Shown one piece after another: positions 11,660 through 23,586 of a stretch of 64,000 bases of DNA. Under the pieces are notes generated by a model. It made no database searches and was not told where the DNA came from. It saw nothing but the letters and a program-made list of their open reading frames with translations. Position numbers and translations under genes: made by a program. The first letter of the stretch is position 1. Every line of letters starts with the position of its first letter. This stretch comes from Apodemus sylvaticus (Eukaryota > Chordata > Mammalia > Rodentia > Muridae), in contig NC_067495.1 in NCBI RefSeq assembly GCF_947179515.1, forward strand, positions 141,503,095 to 141,567,094, in the 5' to 3' direction.

Positions 11660-14600
11660 TTAATATCCACTTATTAGTGAGTGCATACCATGATTCACCT
11701 TTTGAGTCTGGGTTACCTCACTTAGTATGATGTTCTCTAGCTCCATCCATTTGCCTAAGAATTTCATGAATTCATTGTTTCTAATGGCTGAATAGTACTC
11801 CATTGTGTAGATATACCACATTTTTTGCATCCACTCTTCTGTTGAGGGATACCTGGGTTCTTTCAAGCATCTGGCAATTATAAATAGGGCTGCTATGAAC
11901 ATAGTAGAGCATGGATCATTATTACATGGTGGGGAATCCTCTGGGTATATGCCCAGGAGTGGTATAGCAGGATCTTCTGGAAATAAGGTGCCCAGTTTTC
12001 GGAGGAACCGCCAGACTGATTTCCAGAGTGGTTGTACCAATTTGCAACCCCACCAGCAGTGGAGGAGTGTTCCTTTTTCTCCACACCCTCTCCAACACAT
12101 GCTGTCTCCTGAATTTTTAATCTTAGCCATTCTGACTGGTGTAAGATGAAATCTCAGGGTTGTTTTGATTTGCATTTCCCTAATGACTAATGAAGTTGAG
12201 CATTTTTTAAGATGCTTCTCCGCCATCCGAAGTTCTTCAAGTGAGAATTCCCTGTTTAACTCTGTACCCCATTTTTAATAGGGTTGTTCGGTTTTCTGGA
12301 GTCTAACTTCTTGAGTTCTTTATATATATTGGATATTAGCCCTCTATCTGATGTAGGATTGGTGAAGATCTTTTCCCAATTAGTTGATTGCCGATTTGTC
12401 CTTTTGATGGTGTCCTTTGCCTTACAGAAACTTTGTAATTTTATGAGGTCCCATTTGTCAATTCTTGCTCTTAGAGCATACGCTATTGGTGTTCTGTTCA
12501 GAAACTTTCTCCCTGTATCGATGTCCTCAAGGGTCTTCCCCAGTTTCTTTTCTATTAGCTTCAGAGTGTCTGGCTTTATGTGGAGGTCCTTGATCCATTT
12601 GGATTTGAGCTTAGTACAAGGAGACAAGGATGGATCAATTCGCATTCTTCTGCATGCTGACCTCCAGTTGAACCAGTACCATTTGTTGAAAAGGCTATCT
12701 TTTTTCCATTGGATGTTTTCAGCCTCTTTGTCCAGGATCAAGTGGCCATAGGTGTGTGAGTTCATTTCTGGATCTTCAATCCTGTTCCATTGATCCTCCT
12801 GCCTGTCACTGTACCAATACAATGCAGTTTTTAACACTTTTGCTCTATAGTATTGCTTGAGGTCAGGGATACTGATTCCCCCAGATTTTCTTCTGTTGCT
12901 GAGAATAGTTTTAGCTATCCTGGGATTTTTGTTGTTCCAGATGAATTTGATAATAGCTCTTTCTAACTCTGTGAAGAATTGAGTTGGGATTTTGATGGGT
13001 CTTGCATTGAATCTGTATATTGCTTTTGGCAAAATGGCCATTTTAACTATATTGATTCTACAGATCCATGAGCATGGGAGGTTTTCCCATTTTTTGAGGT
13101 CTTCTTCCATTTCCTTCTTCAGAGTCTTGAAGTTCTTGTCATACAGATCTTTCACATGTTTGTTAAGGGTCACCCCAAGATACTTTATACTGTTTGTGGC
13201 TATTGTGAAGGGGTTCATTCCCCTAATTTCTTTCTCAGCCTGCTTATCCTTTGAGTATAGGAAGGCCACTGATTTGCTTGTGTTGATTTTATAACCAGCC
13301 ACTTTGCTGAAGTTGTTTATCAGCTGTAGGAGCTCTCTAGTGGAGTTTTTTTGGGTCACTTAGGTAGACTATCATGTCGTCTGCAAATAATGATAGTTTG
13401 ACTTCTTCCTTTTCAATTTGTATCCCTTTGACCTCCTTATGTTTTCGGATTGCCCGAGCTAGTACCTCAAGTACAATATTGAAAAGATAAGGAGAAAGGG
13501 GGCAGCCTTGTCTGGTCCCTGATTTCAGTGGGATTGCTTCAAGTTTCTCTCCATTTAGTTTGATGCTGGCTACCGGTTTGCTGTATATTGCTTTTACTAT
13601 GTTTAGGTATGGGCCTTGAATTCCTGTTCTCTCCAAGACTTCAAGCATGAAAGGATGCTGAATTTTGTCAAATGCTTTTTCAGCATCCAATGAAATGACC
13701 ATGTGGTTTTGTTCTCTTAGTTTGTTTATGTAGTGGATTGCATTGATGGATTTCATTATATTGAACCACCCTGCATTCCCAGGATAAAGCCTACTTGATC
13801 ATGGTGGATGATAGTTTTGATGTGTTCTTGGATTCGGTTGGCAAGAACTTTATTGAGTATTTTTGCATCGATGTTCATAAGGGAAATTGGTCTGAAGTTC
13901 TCTTACTTTGTTGGATCTTTGTGTGGCTTTGGTATCAGCATAATTGTGGCTTCGTAGAAGGAATTGGGTAGTTTTCCTTCTGTTTCTATTTTGTGGAATA
14001 GTTTGAAAAGTATTGGTATTAACTCTTCTTTGAAGGTCTGATAGAATTCTGCACTGAAACCATCTGGTCCTGTGCTTTTTTTGGTTGGAAGACTTTCTAT
14101 GACTCCTTCTATTTCTTTAGGCATTATGGGACTGTTTAGATGGTCTAGTTGGTCCTGATTTAATTTTGGTATTTGGTATCTGTCAAGGAAATTGTCCATT
14201 TCCTCCACATTCTCCAGTTGTGTTGAGTACAGGCTCTTGTAGTAGGATCTGATGATTTTTTGGATTTCCTCAGTTTCTGTTGTTATATCTCCCTTTTCAT
14301 TTCTAAGTTTGTTAATTTGGATACTTTCTCTGTGACCTTTGGTCAGTCTGGCTAAGGGTTTATCTATCTTGTTGATTTTCTCAAAGAACCATCTCCTGGT
14401 TTTGTTGATTTATCGTATGGTTCTCTTTGTTTCTACTTGATTGATTTCGGCCCTGAGTTTGAGGATTTCCTGCCTTCTACTCCTCCTGGGTGAAATAGCT
14501 TCTTTTTGTTCCAGGGCTTTCAGGTGTGTCATTAAGCTGGTAATGTATGCTCTCTCCATTTTCTTTTTGGAGGCACTCAGGGCTATGAGTTTTCCTCTTA

Positions 14601-15483
14601 GCACTGCTTTCATTGTGTCCCATAGATTCGGTTATGTTGTGTTTTCATTTTCATTGTGTTCTAAAAAATCTTTAATGTCTTTCTTTATTTCTTCCTTGAC
14701 CAAGGTATCATTGAGTAGAATATTGTTCAGTTTTCACGTGTATGTGGGTTTTCTGTTGTTTTTGTTGCTATTGAAGACCTCTTTTACTCCATAGTGATCT
14801 GATAGGAGGCATGGGATTAGTTCGATCTTCTTATATTTTTTGAGGTCTGTCTTGTGACCAATTATATGGTTGATTTTGGAGAAGGTGCCATGAGGTGCTG
14901 AGAAAAACGTATATTCTTTTGTTTTAGGATAGAATGTTCTATATATATCTGTTAAATCTAATTGGTCCAAAGCTTCAATTACTTTCATTGTGTCCCTGTT
15001 TAATTTCTGTTTTCCTGATCGGGCCATTGAGGAAAATGCAGTGTTGAAGTCACCCACAATTATTGTGTTAGGTGCAATGTGTGCTTTGAGTTTTAATAAA
15101 GTTTCATTTACAAAAGAGGGTGCCCTTGCATTTGGAGCATAGATGTTCAGGATTGAGAGTTCTTCTTGTTGTATTTTTCCTTTGACCAGCAAGAAGTGTC
15201 CCTCAGAGTCTCTTTTGATGACTTTGGGTTGAAAGTCAATTTTATCTGATATTAAAATGGCTACTCCAGCTTATTTCCTGAAACCATTTGCTTGTAAAAT
15301 TGTCTTCCAGCCTTTTACTCTAAGGTAGTGTTTGTCTTTGACCCTGAGGTGTGTTTCCTGTAAGCAGCAAAATGTAGGGTCCTGTTTACGTATCCAGTCA
15401 GTTAGTCTGTGTCTTTTTATTGGGGCATTAAGTCCATTGATGTTAAGAGATATTAAGGAATAGTGATTGTTACTTCCTATCAT
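11660..15483 (-). pseudogene. L1-A ORF2 (endonuclease / reverse transcriptase), broken
   Basis: The endonuclease begins at 15,483 ('NHYSLISLNINGLN', 'CCLQETHL') but meets a stop at 15,271 where L1-B reads 'REQAGVAI'. It continues at 15,192-14,734 ('VGDFNTAFSSM', 'LSDHYGVKE'). The reverse transcriptase follows in 14,208-13,903 ('FSAEFYQTF') and 13,756-13,337 ('GFxxx' loss, 'SGTRQGCPLSPYLF', 'FADDMIVYLSD'). Then come the thumb and C-terminal region at 13,359-12,256 and the cysteine motif 'CWRGCGEKGTLLHCWWGC' at 12,226-11,660. An extra T near 13,350 and a five-A run at about 12,272-12,276 are frameshifts. The latter is shared with three other copies in this window. Confidence 0.92.
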
Positions 15484-15559
15484 TTTTGACGTTATTTTTT
15501 AAATTTGATTGCTTAACTTCTTTTGGGTTTGATGTAAGGTTACTATCTTGCTTTTTCCA

Positions 15560-16749
15560 GGGTGAAGTTTCCCTCCTTGTATTGGTGCTTTCCTCCCATT
15601 ATCCTTTGTAGGGCTGGGTTTGTGGATAGATATTGGGTAAACTTGGTTTTGTCATGAAATATCTTAGTTTTTCCATCTAAGGTGATTTGAGAGTTTTGCT
15701 GGATATAGTAGTTTTGGTTGGCATTTGTGTTCTCTTAGAGTCTGCATGAGATCTGCCCAGGACCTTCTAGCCTTCATAGTCTCAGGTGAAAAGTCTGCTG
15801 TGATTCTGATAGGTCTTCCTTTATATGTTACTTGGCCTTTTTCTCTTATTGCCTTTAATATTCTTTCTTTGTTTAGAACATTTGGTGTTTTGATTATTAT
15901 GTGATGGGAAGTATTTCTGTTCTGGTCCAGTCTGTTTGGAGTTCTGTAGGCTTCTTGTATATTCATGGGCATCTCTCTCTTTAGGTTAGGGAAGTTTTCT
16001 TCCATAATTTTATTGAAGATATTTGCTGGCCCTTTAAGTTGTAAATCCTCGCTCTCATCTATGCCTATAATCCTTAGGTTTGGTCTTCTCATTGTGTCCT
16101 GGATTTCCTGGATATTTTGGGTTACAAGCTTTTTGCATTTTGCATTTTCTTTAACTGTTGAGTCCATGGTTTCTATGGAATCTTCAGCATCTGAGATTCT
16201 TTCTTCTATCTCTTGTATTCTGTTGTTGATATTTGCATCTCTGTCCCCTGATTTCTTCCCAAGGTTTTCTATCTCCAAAGTTGTCTCCCTTTGAGTTTTC
16301 TTAGTTGTTTCTACTTCTGATTTTAGATCCTGGATGGTTTTGCTTAGCTCCTTCACTTGCTTGTTTGTGCTTTCCTGTAATTCTTTAAGAGATATGTGTG
16401 TTTCCTCTTTCATGACCTCAGCCTGTTGACCAAAGTTCTCCTGTATTTCTTCAAGTGTTTTTTGTGTTTCCTCATTGTTGGCTTTTGTATTCTCCTGGAT
16501 TTCTTTCAGTGATTTTTGTGTTTCCCTTGCAAGGGCTTCTAACTTTTGATCCATTTTCTCCTGAATTTCTTTAAGTATGTCCTTCATGTGTTCCTGTACC
16601 AGCATCATGACCAGTGACTTTAGATCCAAATCTTGTTTTACTGGTGTGATGGGGTATCCAGGACATGTTGGTAGAGGAGAGTTGGGTTCAGATGTTGCCA
16701 TATTGCCTTGATTTCTGTTAGTAACGTTCCTGCATTTGCCTTTTGCCAT
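15560..16749 (-). pseudogene. L1-A ORF1, one late frameshift
   Basis: The frame is open for 361 codons from the ATG of 'MAKGKCRNVTNRNQGN'. In order it has a disordered N-terminus, a long coiled coil with repeated 'KEIQEN'-like segments (about residues 45-205), the RNA-recognition core 'MRRPNLRIIGIDESED' (about residue 220) and the C-terminal domain start 'KGQVTYKGRPIRIT'. At about residue 350 a small indel changes 'LSITIDGE' into 'LSNHLRWKN*' and removes the last 50 residues. The intact L1-B copy shows the expected end. ORF1p is the cytoplasmic L1 RNP coat protein; this truncated version is unlikely to be functional. Confidence 0.9.
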
Positions 16750-17259
16750 CTAGTTCTCACTTGTGTTAGTTTGTCTTGTCAGTGCTGGACTCACCAGTGC
16801 AAGCTGCCCCTTCCCAGTTGGCCTCTGGTGCACAGCTTACCTCCTGCACCGCCTGTAGACAGAGTGCTGATGCCCAGGCTGTTCAGATCCCGAAGCAGGC
16901 ACCGGAAGGCTCCTGCTGGGGTCTGCTGGATTCACTGGAGCACACCGACTTCTCCCAGCTGGCCGCCTGGAAACCCCTCTAGCCTCTTGCAGGACCTGGA
17001 GATGTGGTGACACCGCCCAGGCTGATCTCAGTCTGTCTGAGCTCTCTGGAGCTGAAACCAAGATGGAGGTGAGCCTCTCCTGACTGGTGGGAGGCCGAGT
17101 TCTGAAGTGGCTTCTGTGCAGCGAAAGGCGCCACAAAACCGCAGCTGCTTGCAGCCCGGCTGGTCAGCGAAGGTCAGTGGGCGCAGGGCCTAACTGGACT
17201 CTGTGTCGCCTTGGTTCCACTGCTGATGGCCCTTCAGCTGGACCAGCCACTGCTGCACC
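16750..17259 (-). promoter_or_regulatory. L1-A 5' UTR (internal promoter region)
   Basis: A GC-rich block (contrasting with AT-rich surroundings) of about 510 bp ends in '...gtgagaactag' before the ORF1 ATG. Its ORF-proximal half matches the second monomer-like unit of L1-B. Its distal half (17,040-17,259, with 'ccatcttggtttcagctcc') is different and matches the inverted 5' part of L1-E. Promoter function is inferred from rodent L1s in general. Confidence 0.75.
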
Positions 17260-17290
17260 GAGATATTTGTTTATATCTTTCCTTCCAGTA

Positions 17291-17929
17291 CAATAACTAA
17301 AGTTTAATGTCACCTTGACCAGCTTCTAGTCTTTTAAGATAATCTTTGAAGGGATCATAAATATTTAAATGTCCAAAATACAATTAATTTCTATCCACCA
17401 TAAATCATATTGGTGGATGGTAAACCAGCTGAACGAAACATAAATTTAACGATCATGGCTCATAGTACAGACTTCTGATCTAAGACAACTAATAATGTTT
17501 ATCTCATTGCAGACTCTCCTTCACAGAGCAAGTAGATCAAATATCCAAACTTATTGCAAAGTAATTTAAAAGTATCCATAATCAAGAATAACTACTATAA
17601 AATGTGTAACATCAAAGAGAAATCAATTTTAACACATTGGGGTTGATAAAAGAATAATTGAGAAGTAACTTATAGGCATGACATTAAGGAAGAGGAGCCA
17701 TTAGTAGTAATACTCAAGAAGGAAATAGATGAAACTTAAAGAGGGCTTCTAGGACATTTTCAATACTATTCCCCTACATATAAGACTAGCAGAAATTCAA
17801 ATGCATATATGAGGAAATTTCCCTGTGTTAGATATAATAAGAACTAAGCTTATCAAAACCACGACCCTAATTTTTAGAAGTCCTCAATGACTAACCATAT
17901 ATGTGATTTCAGAAAAGCCTTTAAGGTAA
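17291..17929. other. No gene recognised
   Basis: AT-rich; no frame above 60 codons and no repeat signature. Confidence 0.45.
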
Positions 17930-18320
17930 GTTAAATTTCTTGGATGAGGTATGTGTCCTAGAATATGATTCATTTTTTGTATGTCCTGCAAGATTGCTGA
18001 AACCGTATATTCATTGGAAGGAACATTCTGTAAATTTCTGTTAAGTTGATTTGATATCTTTTGTCATTAACTTTTATTGTTTCTCTACTCAGTTTTTAAA
18101 TGAATAATTTATTTGTGGAAATGAGATATTGAAGTAACCTATTGCTGTGTTTGGGTTAATTTGTAGCTTATATATTAATATTTGTCTAGTAAACTTGGCT
18201 GTTTCTTTTCTTTTAGTGAATGATATCAGGATGGTAATTTTTTTCTTGATAGATTTTTCCCATATGTACCTAGTCTTAAAGAAAATATATGAAATTTTCA
18301 GGATGGAGATGAAAACAATC
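17930..18320 (-). mobile_element. Very old L1 fragment (endonuclease region), antisense
   Basis: On the + strand 'acattctgtaaatttctgtt', 'ttgatttgatatct' and 'gaagtaacctattgctgtgtttggg' parallel the antisense of the L1 endonuclease. On the - strand the 77-codon frame 18,322-18,089 contains 'INPNTAIGYFNISFPQ', a decayed 'PNTIIVGDFNTPLS' motif with the catalytic D replaced by Y. Confidence 0.6.
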
Positions 18321-18664
18321 ATTGCAAATTAGATAACTCAGATCTAGGAATGTATATAAGAAATAGAGAGATAAATAGCACTAAAGATGCTTCAATATGG
18401 AAACAACACTAATATGGAGTTAACCTAACATATATAGATACACTGGAATTAAAAATTTTGGTATCTATATTGGGGAAGAGAAATTGTTCAGTAGATAATG
18501 TCACCATCCTTATCTTCCAGAAAACCCTATTTCTTTCCCTAGCACAAATATCATTTATTTCACAACTCTGAGCTTCAATGAATTCTCAAACCTGCTTTCA
18601 CATTCCCCAAAACAAATAGGCATACATGGAGATAATTAAAAATAAAATCAATTATTTTTCTTTG
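18321..18664. other. No gene recognised
   Basis: AT-rich sequence without supportable features. Confidence 0.4.
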
Positions 18665-18780
18665 TTTTAGTTTGGTTTGTTTTTGCTCTCTAGCACTAGC
18701 TGTTCAGGAACTCTGAAGACTAGGCTAGCCTCGATGTCACAAAGACTTCTGCTTCTGCCTCCAGAATGCTGGGAACTTTT
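18665..18780 (-). mobile_element. Degenerate B1 SINE, antisense
   Basis: 'ttttgctctctagcactagct', 'aggctagcctcgatgtcac' and 'cttctgcttctgcctccagaatgctggga' track an antisense B1 with many substitutions. Confidence 0.7.
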
Positions 18781-19224
18781 TAATTATTCAGTTTTAAAGA
18801 TAAGTGTTATAACAAACTAGAAATTTCATTTTATTTTTAATTTTTGATTCTCAGCTATTATGTATATCTTTCCTAAGAAGTGCATTCATTATAAACTAAC
18901 AATGTAGAATAAATATTATAAATAATATTTTTACTTCAACTTTTAAAGTTTATTCTTAAAAGTATTCTCTTATTTCTTCTTTATGTTTTTATGTTGAATT
19001 TTTCTTTATCATTTTATTGGGATTTTAAACTACTATGACAAAAGGAGTTTTACTCAAGCTTTATTCATGTACAAGCTGAATGAAACACTGTGCATATGTG
19101 AAAACCACTACAAAATAATGAGTGTCAAAAGCCATTAATTCATCTGGAAGTCTGACTGCATCCACACTGCATTCAAATAATTTTATTTCAGCCAAATATT
19201 TCTTGATTTTAAAAATACTTCATC
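18781..19224. other. No gene recognised
   Basis: AT-rich flank of the L1-E insertion; only short frames. Confidence 0.45.
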
Positions 19225-19484
19225 AATTTCCTTATTTCTTTTTGTTATTCAATATATTTTTATTTACATTTCAAAGGATTTCCTGTTTTCTAGACCTCCA
19301 CTCTCCGAAAGTGCCATCAGCCCCCTTCCCTCCCCCTGTTTTCCCACCCAATCCTTCCCATTTCCCTGTTCCGATTTTGCCCTATACTGCTTCACTGAGT
19401 CTTTCCAGGACAAGGGGCCACTCCTCCATTCTTCTTGTACCTCATTTGATGTGTGGATTATGTTTTGGGTAATCCAGTTTTCAA

Positions 19485-21610
19485 GGTTAACATCCACTTA
19501 TTAGTGAGTACATACCATGATTCATCTTTTGAGTCTGAGTTTCCTCACGTAGTATGATGTTCTCCAGCTCCATCCATTTGCCTAAGAATTTCATGAATTC
19601 ATTGTTTCTAATGGATGAATAGTACTCCATTGTGTATATATACCACATTTTTTGCATCCACTCTTCTGTTGAGGGATATCTGGGTTCTTTGCAACTTCTG
19701 GCAATTATAAATAGGGCTGCTATAAACATAGTGGAACATGTATCCTTATTACAGGCTGGGGAATCCTCTGGGTATATGCCCAGGAGTGGTATAGCAGGAT
19801 CTTCTGGAAATGAGGTGTTCAGTTTTCGGAGGAACCGCCAGACTGATTTCCAGAGTGGTTGTACCAATTTGCAACCCCACCAGCAGGTGGAGGAGTGTTC
19901 CTCTTTCTCCACATCCTCACCAACATCTGCTGTCTCCTGAATTTTTAATCTTAGCCATTCTGACTGGTGTAAGGTGAAATCTCAGGGTTGTTTTGATTTA
20001 CATTTTCCTAATGACTAATGAAGTTGAGCATTTTTTAAGATGCTTCTCTGCCATCTGAACTTCTTCAGGTGAAAATTCCTTGTTTAACTGTGTACTCCAT
20101 TTTTAATAGGGTTATTTTGTTTCCTGGAGTCTAACTTCTTGTGTTCTTTATATATATTGGATATTAGCCTTTTATCTGATATAGGGTTGGTGAAGATCTT
20201 TTCCCAATTTGTTGGTTGCCGATTTGTCCTTTTGATGGTGTCCTTTGCCTTACAGAAACTTTGTAATTTTATGAGGTCCCATTTGTCAATTCTTGATCTT
20301 AGAGCATACACTATTGGTGATCTGTTCAGAAACTTTCCCCCTGTACCGACGTCCTCAAGGTTCTTCCCCAGTTTATTTTCTATTAGCTTCAAAGTGTCTG
20401 GCTTTATATGGAGGTCCTTGATCCATTTGGATTTGAGCTTAGTACAAGGAGAAAAAGATGGATCAATTCCCATTCTTCTGCATGCTGACCTCTAGTTGAA
20501 CCAGCACCATTTGTTGAAAAGGCTATCTTTTTTCCATTAGATGTTTTCAGCCCCTTTGTCAAGGATCAAGTGGCCATAGATGTGTGGGTTCATTTCTGGA
20601 TCTTCAATCCTGTTCCATTGATCCTCCTGCCTGTCACTGTACCAATACCATGCAGTTTTTAGTACTATTGCTCTGTAGTATTGCTTGAGGTCAGGGATAC
20701 TGATACCCCCAGAATTTCTTTTATTGTTGAGAATAGTTTTAGCTATCCTGGGTTTTTTGTTATTCCAGATAAATTCTTTCTAACTCTGTGAAGAATTGAG
20801 TTGGGATTTTGATGGGTATTGCATTGAATCTGTATATTGCTTTTGGCAAAATGGCCATTTTAACTATATTAATCCTGCCGATCCATGAGCATGGGAGGTT
20901 TTCCTATTTTTTGAGGTCTTCTTCCATTTCCTTCTTCATAGTCTTGAAGTTCTTGTCATGCAGGTCTTTCACATGTTTGGTAAGAGTCACTCCAAGGTAC
21001 TTTATACTGTTTGTGGCTATTGTGAAGGGGGTCATTTCCCTAATTTCTTTCTCAGCCTGCTTATCCTTTGAGTATAGGAAGGCTACTGATTTGCTTGAGT
21101 TGATTTTATAACCTGCCACTTTGCTGAAGTTGTTTATCAGCTGTAGGAGTTCTCTAGTGCAGTTTTTTGGCTCACTTAGGTAGACATATCATCTGCCAAT
21201 AATGATAGTTTGACTTTTTCCTTTCCAATTTGTATCCCTTTGACCTCCTTATGTTGTCTAATTGCCCGAGTTAGTACCTCAAGTACAATATTGAAAAGAT
21301 AAGGAGAAAGCGGGCAGCCCTGTCTAGTCCCTGATTTTAGTGGGATTGCTTCAACTTTCTCGCCATTTAGTTTGATGTTGGCTACCGGTTTGCTGTATTT
21401 TGATTTTACTATGTTAGATATGGGCCTTGAATTCCTGTTCTTTCCAAGACTCTAAGCATGAAAGGATGCTGAATTTTGTCAAATGCTTTTTCAGCATCCA
21501 ATGAAATGACCATGTGGTTTTTTTCTTTGAGTTTTTTTATGTAGTGGATTGCATTGATGGATTTCCATAAATTGAACCAACCCTGCATCCCTGGGATAAA
21601 GCCTACTTGG
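19485..21610 (-). pseudogene. L1-E ORF2 3' part
   Basis: On the - strand it starts at 'GFIPGMQGWFNLWKSINAIHYI' context (21,600) and covers 'VISLDAEKAFDKIQHPFM' (21,530-21,409). The FADD region near 21,190 is damaged. It continues through 'KINSSKSVAFLYSKDK' (21,119-20,904), 20,473-20,084 and the C-terminal cysteine region 19,912-19,487 ('CWWGCKLVQPLWKSVW'). Frameshifts include an extra g near 19,885 and the shared five-A run at 20,099-20,103, where the frame ends 'NNPIKNGVHS*'. It lacks the endonuclease and the N-terminal part of the reverse transcriptase. Confidence 0.88.
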
Positions 21611-22122
21611 AGTATCGGTAGGCAGTGGTGGGGGCAGCGGTGGCGGCAGAAGCAGCAGTGACTGGTCCAGCTGATAGGGCCATCTGCACTGGAACCAAGG
21701 TGACATGGTACAGGCAGGCCCTGTGCCCATGACCACTGGCCGTCACTGGCCAGTCGGGCTGCAAGCAGTGGTGGATTTATGGTTCCTTTCACTGCGCAGA
21801 AGCCAATTCAGAACTCTGCCTCCCGCCAGTCATGAGAGACTTTCCTCCATCTTGGTTCAAATGGGCACCATCTGGTTCACAGACACAATCTGGGGCAAAG
21901 CACACTAGGGCTCCAAGGGCACCCAAGAGGAGGACAGCACATCAGCAATCTGCTACAGGGGAAACCCAGCCATCTAGTGTTGCAGAAATAGCCCCAGACC
22001 CCCTCAGGAGGCTCAAAAACCAGCCAGAGACAAGACCAACTAACTCCAGAGAACAAGATGGCAAAGGGCAAAGGCAGGAACGTTAATAACAGAAATCTAG
22101 ACAATATAGCAGCATCTGAACC
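21611..22122 (+). promoter_or_regulatory. Inverted L1 5' UTR and ORF1 start of L1-E
   Basis: The segment begins with a G-rich stretch ('ggcagtggtgggggcagcgg'), continues with 'gactggtccagctga' and 'ggaaccaaggtgaca' (matching the distal 5' UTR of L1-A in opposite orientation), then a different proximal module. It reaches the ORF1 ATG at 22,058-22,060 ('MAKGKGRNVNNRN'). It extends about 40 bp beyond the 5' end of L1-A, so it probably reached the RNA 5' end. Confidence 0.8.
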
Positions 22123-22136
22123 ATTTTCCTCATTTC

Positions 22137-22499
22137 ATGTTGAATTCCTCTCACTCATCTCACCGATTTTGTTCAAATTCCTAAAGTCTTCTCCCAAGCT
22201 ACAAGAAGCTGACATAGCAGCTTAATTGAGGGAGATGAATACTAAGCAGAGCAAGGTTCTTTATCTTCTCTCTTTAATTCACAATCTCACTAGATTTTCA
22301 ATTATCTTTTTTATTTGTTTTAATTCGTCAAAGCAATACCAGATTCTATTTCATTCTGAGACTAATTTTTAAGTTTAGAATATACTTACTCCTGATTTAC
22401 CTAGAAATATGTTTTATTATTCCCTTATTTTTTGGTACTAAAATAATTGCTCATTTACTGCTCTTCTTTTTCCTAAATGCATACTAATATTTTAAGGAT
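22137..22499. other. No gene recognised
   Basis: AT-rich; short frames only. Confidence 0.4.
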
Positions 22500-22782
22500 T
22501 ATCTTTTATTGAAAATAGATTTTTCCTCACATACTATCTTTTCAAGACAGTTTCCTCTGCCTCTGCTTCTCCCAGTTTCTCCCCACCTCTCCTCCCATTA
22601 AGATCCCCATTCTGTGTTTCATTAGAAAACAAAACCACAAGCTTTCTTCCTGCCCCCTGTTCCCCAAACCCCCTCCCACTTTATATATATATATATAATA
22701 CTATTTAATATGTACATGATGCCAGGAAGTCAGAAGAGCAAATTTGAAGTGTTACTTTAATTAGTGTGATTGTAGAAGGCTT
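22500..22782 (-). mobile_element. Old L1 3' UTR (Lx-type), antisense, first part
   Basis: 'agtttctccccacctctcctccca' and 'cattagaaaacaaaac' are typical of antisense old rodent L1 3' UTR. A short (TA) run lies at 22,682-22,697. The same repeat resumes at 23,603 after an insertion, with 'aataagataaaacaaaaactgacacat' at 23,689. Confidence 0.55.
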
Positions 22783-22798
22783 CATAAGGAAATAGTTC

Positions 22799-23586
22799 AA
22801 TATTTGCTGTCTGCAGGGACACAAAAGGATCACTAGGAACTGTATCACCCTGAGCTTTAGATTTCTGGTGGTGCAAACCGCCAGGGTTCTGCCTGCACTC
22901 AGGAACTGAGCACCTAGGTGGTTCATCTGCAAGCCAGTCCATCGCAGGACCTGTGTTCTATGTGAGAATCAACAGAGGGAGAGACCCCCACCCCAACTTC
23001 TTCCCTCCATAATAGAGCAGTCAGAGAATACCTGGTTGACCTTGACAACCTAAGTATAGCATTGCTTGAGGCAAGACTGAGAAGGGCTCCAAAGGCACAA
23101 AAGAGGAAGGCAGCATATCAGTAATCTGTGCCAGAAGAAACCCAGTCATCCAGTGGTACAGAGATAATCTTAAAGATCCACAGTAGGTTGAAGAACCAGC
23201 CAGTGACAATAAGACCATCTAACTCCTGGGAGAACAAGATGGCTAAAGGCAAACATAGGAACATTACTAACAGAAACCAAGGCATTATGGCAGTGTCTGA
23301 ACTCAATTCTCCAACATTAGCAAGTCATGGATGCCCCAACACACCAGAAAAACAAGATTTGGATTTAAAATCACTGGTCATGAAGCTAGTACAGGAACAG
23401 ATGAAGGACATACTTAAAAAAATTCAGGAGAAAATGGATCAAAAATTAGAAGCCCTTACAAGGGAAACACAAAATCATTGAAAGAAATTCAGGAGAATAC
23501 AAAAGCCAATAAGGAGGAAATGCAAAAATCACTTAAAGAAATACAGGAGAACCTTGATCAACAGGCAGAAGTCATGAAAGAGGAAA
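22799..23586 (+). mobile_element. L1 5' fragment with TSD but no 3' end
   Basis: This 788 bp insert is flanked by the perfect 16-base duplication 'cataaggaaatagttc' (22,783-22,798 and 23,587-23,602). It holds an L1 5' UTR and the first about 350 bases of ORF1, then stops inside the coiled-coil region ('gaagtcatgaaagaggaaa') with no poly(A), ORF2 or 3' UTR. The proximal UTR ('gcatatcagtaatctgtgccag...gaaacccagtcatc') matches that of L1-E. The duplication proves insertion as a unit. Confidence 0.88.
23239..23586 (+). pseudogene. L1 ORF1 N-terminal fragment
   Basis: The ATG at 23,239 opens 'MAKGKHRNITNRNQGIMAVSE' and runs about 80 codons to a frameshift at 'TRETQNH*' (one A short in 'acacaaaa(a)tcattg'). 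The rest, with 'KEIQEN'-type coiled-coil repeats, continues in another frame to 23,586. The RNA-binding domains are absent. Confidence 0.85.

Larger units (their letters stand above)
11390..17259 (-). mobile_element. L1-A: near full-length L1, - strand
   Basis: This 5.87 kb insertion is bounded by the perfect duplication 'gagatatttg' at 11,380-11,389 and 17,260-17,269. On the - strand it reads 5' UTR (17,259-16,750), ORF1 (16,749 to about 15,560), ORF2 (15,483-11,660) and 3' UTR (11,659 to about 11,420), then an A-rich tail with AAAC units (11,390-11,420). Both ORFs carry frameshifts or stops, so the element is inactive. It resembles L1-B (38.4-44.3 kb) and L1-D (60-64 kb) closely and appears to belong to the same young subfamily. 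Confidence 0.95.
19239..22122 (-). mobile_element. L1-E: twin-primed L1 with inverted 5' end
   Basis: The 3' segment (19,239-21,610) is L1 on the - strand from its 3' end to the reverse transcriptase. At 21,610 the sequence switches to L1 5' UTR and the first 65 bases of ORF1 on the + strand (21,611-22,122). Imperfect target duplications lie at 19,225-19,238 ('aatttccttatttc') and 22,123-22,136 ('attttcctcatttc'), with 2 mismatches in 14. The order (outer end in ORF1, inner end at the RNA 5' terminus) is that expected from twin priming. About 3 kb of L1 between the two parts is missing. Confidence 0.88.

Noticed and set aside
12284..14794. Several hydrophobic + strand frames of 100-155 codons
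   Set aside because: They are antisense to L1-A ORF2. The same frames recur opposite the other L1 copies, and their F/L/S-rich composition is simply the complement of A-rich L1 coding sequence.
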